From Xanthomonas codiaei (GTDB taxonomy: Bacteria; Pseudomonadota; Gammaproteobacteria; Xanthomonadales; Xanthomonadaceae), in assembly GCF_002939785.1 (NCBI RefSeq), contig NZ_MDEC01000023.1, positions 1 to 64,000 on the forward strand: a stretch of DNA of 64,000 nucleotides. The letters are read 5' to 3'. Below the pieces are notes generated by a model. It worked only from the letters and a program-made list of their open reading frames with translations, did no database searches and had not been told where the DNA came from. Below are positions 63,903 to 64,000 of this stretch, one piece after another (the stretch's first letter is position 1; every line of letters begins with the position of its first letter). The translations under genes were made by a program, and so were the position numbers.

Positions 63903-64000
63903 GTGGGCTTTTCGACCATCTTCATCCGCCGCCCCATCGCCACCTCGCTGTTGATGGCGGGCGTCCTGCTGCTGGGCATCCTCGGCTACCGGCAGCTGCC
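63903..64000 (+). CDS. RND efflux permease, 5' part (runs off the window)
   Basis: GTG at 63903 gives GFSTIFIRRPIATSLLMAGV then LLLGILGYRQL. This N-terminal cytoplasmic F-I-x-R-P-I-A-T motif and first membrane helix are those of MdtB/MdtC-type RND pumps. Only 32 codons are in view. It lies 95 bp after the adaptor gene and should be in the same operon. Confidence 0.9.
   Translation, partial: MGFSTIFIRRPIATSLLMAGVLLLGILGYRQL

Overview
The window is chromosomal DNA of a Xanthomonas-type gammaproteobacterium (Xanthomonadaceae). GC content is high, the encoded proteins (long RpoD with an acidic insert, GYF_2 proteins, DUF3667, monomeric isocitrate dehydrogenase beside aceK, RhlB with a long basic tail) match that lineage, and heptamer arrays and a REP-like hairpin sit between genes. 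This assignment comes from recognising gene content, not from a database search.

Layout. 1-1938 is the edge of a mobile island: the 3' end of an IS3-family transposase, a gene fragment cut by that IS, and a P4-type tyrosine integrase next to a tRNA-Ile(CAU) gene (1939-2011) that is the likely integration site. From about 2100 on, the sequence is core genome. 2146-9182 holds a small hypothetical gene, rpoD, dtd, a lipid A acyltransferase, a GNAT acetyltransferase, a RibA-type GTP cyclohydrolase II and the first of two bacterial-PH genes. The second follows to 10681. 10764-15965 is an envelope-glycan group: a CDP-glycerol phosphotransferase-like protein, a WaaE-like glycosyltransferase, an O-antigen-ligase-like protein and an ArnT-like glycosyltransferase. 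16001-19127 is rsmB-fmt-def. 19259-27447 is a LysM protein, dprA, smg, two GYF_2-domain membrane proteins, topA and tsaC. 27631-36184 holds DUF4124-like secreted proteins, an SDR, a small lipoprotein, sppA, a MATE pump, a DUF3667 protein and a sigma-region-4-like membrane protein paired with DUF3106. 37203-39885 is an AT-rich segment with two DnaA boxes, then priA. 40126-45957 has gst, a NYN-LOTUS protein, a Coa1-like protein, ndh, a half-length TRIC channel, rpoH and ung. 45954-50220 has a double-receiver regulator, ftsX, ftsE and rhlB. 50418-52840 is trxA and rho. 53064-58411 is aceK, a LysR regulator, a small divergent gene and icd. 58769-64000 is a lipoprotein, a LysM protein, queF, an M20 amidohydrolase and the start of an RND efflux operon.

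How genes work together: fmt, def and rsmB act in translation initiation and rRNA modification; ftsE/ftsX form the divisome ABC complex; aceK and icd sit either side of the isocitrate branch point; the 62566-64000 genes form an RND pump; the 10.7-16 kb genes build the cell surface.

Most interesting non-coding signals: heptamer arrays (GGGATTG-like) lying directly after stop codons, one pair bounding the whole def-fmt gap and leaving fmt without a Shine-Dalgarno; a 140-bp MITE-like element with terminal inverted repeats and TAA duplications; two consensus DnaA boxes facing each other upstream of priA; and an inverted array of four GTGAGTA motifs in front of the integrase. I saw no complete multi-gene system that I can call undescribed; the most unusual proteins are a GYF_2-pilin fusion and a sigma-like membrane protein.
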